A DNA stretch of 64,000 nt, taken from UBA6398 sp963644855. Its GTDB lineage: Bacteria > Bacteroidota > Bacteroidia > Bacteroidales > Bacteroidaceae. Shown here one piece after another: positions 62,701 through 64,000 of this stretch. The position numbers and the translations under genes were made by a program. The notes below the pieces were generated by a model. It was not told where the DNA came from. It was given only the letters and a program-made list of their open reading frames with translations, and did not search any database. The stretch covers positions 1-64,000 of the forward strand of contig CAVIQL010000008.1 in assembly GCA_963644855.1 (NCBI GenBank), in the 5' to 3' direction. Positions within the stretch are counted from its first letter, which is position 1; every line of letters starts with the position of its first letter.

Positions 62701-62772
62701 GATGACGAAAATACTTATCCCGACAACGGCAATCAAGACGATGACGATTCGGAATGGTATGACATTCAGTAG
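59755..62772 (+). CDS. porW: TPR lipoprotein, PorW/SprE family
   Basis: This 1005-residue lipoprotein has a lipobox LLASC (Cys at about 30 from the chosen start). The first 150 residues match the PorW/SprE signature: TRFYHSFTARYNTYFNGHEAYKEG, NYTEMLPVF, EYNPFLKNAWLLMGISQFHKGEF. Many tetratricopeptide repeats follow. A low-complexity charged stretch lies at about 465-600 (Lys/Glu/Ser/Ala-rich), and the C-terminus is an acidic tail of Asp, Glu and Asn. In Porphyromonas and Flavobacterium the protein links the type IX secretion motor and other parts. It is also kept in Bacteroidales lacking the full system. The ATG at 59755 is preferred over TTG at 59746. Confidence 0.88.
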   Translation: MRLNATSNKVKRYTLYIIVIMVVGLLASCSTSQNTPMTRFYHSFTARYNTYFNGHEAYKEGILAQNQGNKDNYTEMLPVFAVSNKGTADLGKSNFNTAIEKCEKAIKNHSIKRKPKVNRTRKRTPKQKQKLAKREYNPFLKNAWLLMGISQFHKGEFIEAASTFSYINRLYAAEPDVLAESRAWLATCYSELNWFYDAEDIFRNKIGRDSVPHSARHVLNASYADYYVRQQKYKEALPYVKDMASQAKGSITKARLYFLLAQIYNLEGDKKLAYKSLSKVISKSPPYEVQLNARVLQAEVVSKGKSKAMLARLNRMAKKSKNVKYCDQIYYAIGNILLSQNDTNKAVEAYEKGVSKSTRSGVEKGALLLKLASIYYSRNDFTSAKRCYSKALSMISKERKDYDSIQTRSKIISELEPHTAVVFAQDSMQALAKMTASEQNAVFDKAIELEKKRIREERKKAAAAGNKGGTGVKNQTYQDKKAESSTSNQQKQQSGDNKSWYFYNPQAVESGKEAFARQWGERELADNWRRSDKGLSTPNETGESGDETPENPSANRDSVNSKAKAANDTASAKKDGKEEKKSAKDNENEKLTREYYLKQLPTTPEQIAASNKSIMEHLHAAGVIEKDKLNNLPLAEKSLTRVYTDFPDYEKMNDVLYQLFLLESQMGREDLAQLYKNALVQKYSDDKMTKMITDPNFEFDAKYGKQFEDSLYAATYDAFRSGNTGEVLRNAKVSQERFPDGENRAKFLFLDALSNLGEGRRDAFRDSLEAVVKNYPQNEITPLAQSMLKGLKEGRVPGSGVYDLGSLWTRRSKGDAAVLDSIELAKQLSPERNTDFNVIIAYPADSVDENQLLYDVARYNFTNFAVRNFEMEQTVQEGLGEMIVKGFNNFDEAHSYAQLLYNEKPMRVHLAHAKLIVISKANMEKLGVDFSIADYMKFYDKTFAPLKIKPELQLDKQIDIYQSEDDLPSNANDNDENAEQQDDDENTYPDNGNQDDDDSEWYDIQ

Positions 62773-62812
62773 TTCTTGCGTCGGCAACAAGCGTTTGTAA
62801 ACATACTCCACC

Positions 62813-64000
62813 ATGAAATATTTATTTACCATACTATTTGCGGCTATGGCAATGCAGTTTTCGCGTGCCGGTTCTTGGATTAGAATAAACCAACTCGGTT
62901 ATCTGCCGTCGGCTACCAAGGTTGCCGTGTTTATGAGCGAAGAAAAAGCCGAGATAGTGCGCTTCGAAATTGTTGACGCCGCCACGCAAAAGGTGGCTTA
63001 TGCCGTGAAAAACAAAAAGCAAGGCACGGCGCAGAAACCATATATAGTTGAAACCGGACAGATGGGCGGAATGAAAACCACGGCACGCCTGAATTTCAGC
63101 GAGTTTTGCGCACCGGGACAATATTATATACGAGTTTTTTTGAAAGGAAACAAAGCGTGCAAAAACAACAAGGCTTATAAGAAAAATAATATCAGACCTT
63201 TTTTAAACGATAACCGATATTATTTAAAAAATATCGGACCTTGTTTTTCCGCTTCCCCGAAGTTCAAAATCGGCAACGAAGTATATAATGGCGCAGCCGA
63301 TTTTGTGCTCAATTATATGCGGCAACAACGCTGCGGTTGGAATCCTTTTTTGCGCGACAGTTGCCATGTAAACGATGGAATGGTAGTGGGTTTTTGCAAT
63401 GCAATAAATCCCGACGGCAGCCCAAGGCTTGCGCCCGATGGTAAACCGCTTTGCAAAGACAGCACGCGCATTGATGTGCGCGGAGGTTGGCATGATGCGT
63501 CGGATTGTCTGCAATATACCACCACTTCTGCCAATGCAATCTACCAAATGATGTTTGCTTATATACAAAATCCTACATCGTTTGGCGATTGTCATAAAGC
63601 CGATGGCACAGAAGGCGCAAACGGAATTCCCGATATAGTAGACGAAATTTATTGGGGGCTTCTTTGGCTCGACAAGATGAATCCTGCTCCGGGCGAAATG
63701 TACAATCAGATAGCCGACGACCGCGATCATATTGGCATGCGCATACCTCATGACGACAAAGCCGATTATGGTTGGGGCAAAGGTAGCTATCGCCCCGTAT
63801 GGTATTGCTCGGGAGAGCCACAACAACGCGGCAAAAAGGGATTGAAAAACAACACTACGGGAGTGGCAAGCACTGCCGGGAAATTTGCGTCCGACTTTGC
63901 GCTCGGCTCAAAGGTTCTCGCACCATTTTATCCCGATTTCGCTGCAAAAATAGGCGCCAAAGCCCAAGCGGCATACCTCACCGGAAAGGCAAAACCCGGA
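62813..64000 (+). CDS. Secreted GH9 glycoside hydrolase, incomplete at the window end, with in-frame repeat
   Basis: The frame is open from ATG 62813 to the end (396 codons, no stop). A signal peptide ends SRA at about 19. The N-terminal Ig-like domain of GH9 enzymes follows (about 22-110, SWIRINQLGYLPSATKVAVFM, with the shared QLGYLP motif). The GH9 catalytic domain begins near residue 146 (SPKFKIGNEVYNGAADFVLNYMRQQRCG) and has RGGWHDASD, the metal- and catalytic-base motif with two Asp. GH9 enzymes are inverting endo-glucanases or related exo-enzymes. Between the two domains, residues about 119-146 are encoded by a repeat element in frame (NNIRPFLNDNRYYLKNIGP). The rest of the gene is outside the window. 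Confidence 0.88.
   Translation, partial: MKYLFTILFAAMAMQFSRAGSWIRINQLGYLPSATKVAVFMSEEKAEIVRFEIVDAATQKVAYAVKNKKQGTAQKPYIVETGQMGGMKTTARLNFSEFCAPGQYYIRVFLKGNKACKNNKAYKKNNIRPFLNDNRYYLKNIGPCFSASPKFKIGNEVYNGAADFVLNYMRQQRCGWNPFLRDSCHVNDGMVVGFCNAINPDGSPRLAPDGKPLCKDSTRIDVRGGWHDASDCLQYTTTSANAIYQMMFAYIQNPTSFGDCHKADGTEGANGIPDIVDEIYWGLLWLDKMNPAPGEMYNQIADDRDHIGMRIPHDDKADYGWGKGSYRPVWYCSGEPQQRGKKGLKNNTTGVASTAGKFASDFALGSKVLAPFYPDFAAKIGAKAQAAYLTGKAKPG
63167..63250. repeat. 21-bp phased palindromic element, locus O (inside the GH9 coding sequence)
   Basis: Clean cores at 63188 (AATATCAGACCTT), 63209 (GATAACCGATATT) and 63230 (AATATCGGACCTT), with a degenerate unit at 63167 (AACAAGGCTTATA). The span 63167-63250 is 84 bp, four units of 21 bp, so it adds 28 codons without a stop or frame change. 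It falls between the Ig-like and catalytic domains. Confidence 0.9.

Noticed and set aside
1..63250. CRISPR array as explanation of the repeats
   Set aside because: Units are dispersed and adjacent at 21 bp with similar spacers, not unique 30-nt spacers between identical repeats, and no cas gene is present.
1..63250. Simple transcription terminators as explanation of the repeats
   Set aside because: Several loci lie between divergent genes or next to clear separate terminators, and the halves do not keep hairpin pairing. A termination role at some convergent sites is still possible.
1..64000. tRNA, rRNA, tmRNA, RNase P or SRP RNA genes
   Set aside because: I looked for typical T-loop and core words in the gaps and found none, but a covariance-model search was not possible.

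Overview
This 64 kb window is chromosomal DNA from a member of the Bacteroidota, order Bacteroidales. The gene set supports this: a fused LpxC-FabZ protein, PorX and PorW/SprE homologues, the short Bacteroidales type of RNA polymerase omega subunit, and DUF4293, DUF5683 and DUF2023 proteins. Many genes are preceded by the Bacteroidota promoter pattern (TTG about 18-21 nt upstream of TAnnTTTG). The genus cannot be fixed from the sequence alone. No rRNA, tRNA, prophage, transposase or CRISPR array was found.

Layout. 0.9-5.7 kb: sppA, lpxK, purine nucleoside phosphorylase and thiL. 6.2-10.5 kb: an OmpA-like porin, a small lipoprotein, a DEDDh exonuclease, then surE-lpxB on the minus strand. 10.9-17 kb: parA, parB, a DUF5683 membrane protein, an MltD-type transglycosylase and a Rel/SpoT enzyme, all on the plus strand. 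17.5-21.3 kb: two membrane-anchored regulators (LuxR-type and AraC-type) on either side of a secreted-protein pseudogene with several frameshifts. 21.6-23.8 kb: bamD, rpoZ, DUF4293 and ssb. 24.1-31.6 kb, minus strand: GH127 glycosidase, rsgA, frr, tsaE, porX, an MFS transporter and a MerR-type regulator. The MerR gene is divergent from alaS (31.7-34.4 kb). 34.5-37.9 kb: DUF2023 protein, flavodoxin and groESL. 38.2-46.1 kb: guaB, two parvulin-type chaperones, an OstA/LptA-like protein and mutL. 46.7-51.5 kb: lpxD, lpxC-fabZ, lpxA, a pRiA4b-like protein and miaA. 51.7-64 kb: a class A penicillin-binding protein, a PurF-like protein, a GH27 alpha-galactosidase, a secreted beta-propeller-like protein, PorW/SprE, and the start of a GH9 glycosidase that runs off the window.

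How the genes work together. Much of the window serves the outer envelope. It holds five lipid A genes (lpxK, lpxB, lpxD, lpxC-fabZ, lpxA), outer-membrane protein assembly (bamD, the SurA-like chaperones, the OstA-like protein), peptidoglycan synthesis and turnover (PBP1A, MltD), and secretion-linked proteins (PorX, PorW). GH127, GH27 and GH9 point to use of plant-type polysaccharides.

The most unusual feature is a family of intergenic repeats at 15 places, about one per 4 kb. Each repeat is built from 13-bp palindrome-like cores (left word, one central base, right word) separated by 8-bp spacers that usually contain TTTAAA, giving an exact 21-bp period. Most loci carry three clean cores bounded by inverted end words, and several extend in the same 21-bp phase with degenerate cores. 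The half-site words come from a small vocabulary (AATATC, AATGTC, AAGGTC, AAAGTC, AATAAC and their complements) and are reshuffled from locus to locus. One copy lies in frame inside the GH9 coding sequence. This family is the best candidate here for an undescribed system.
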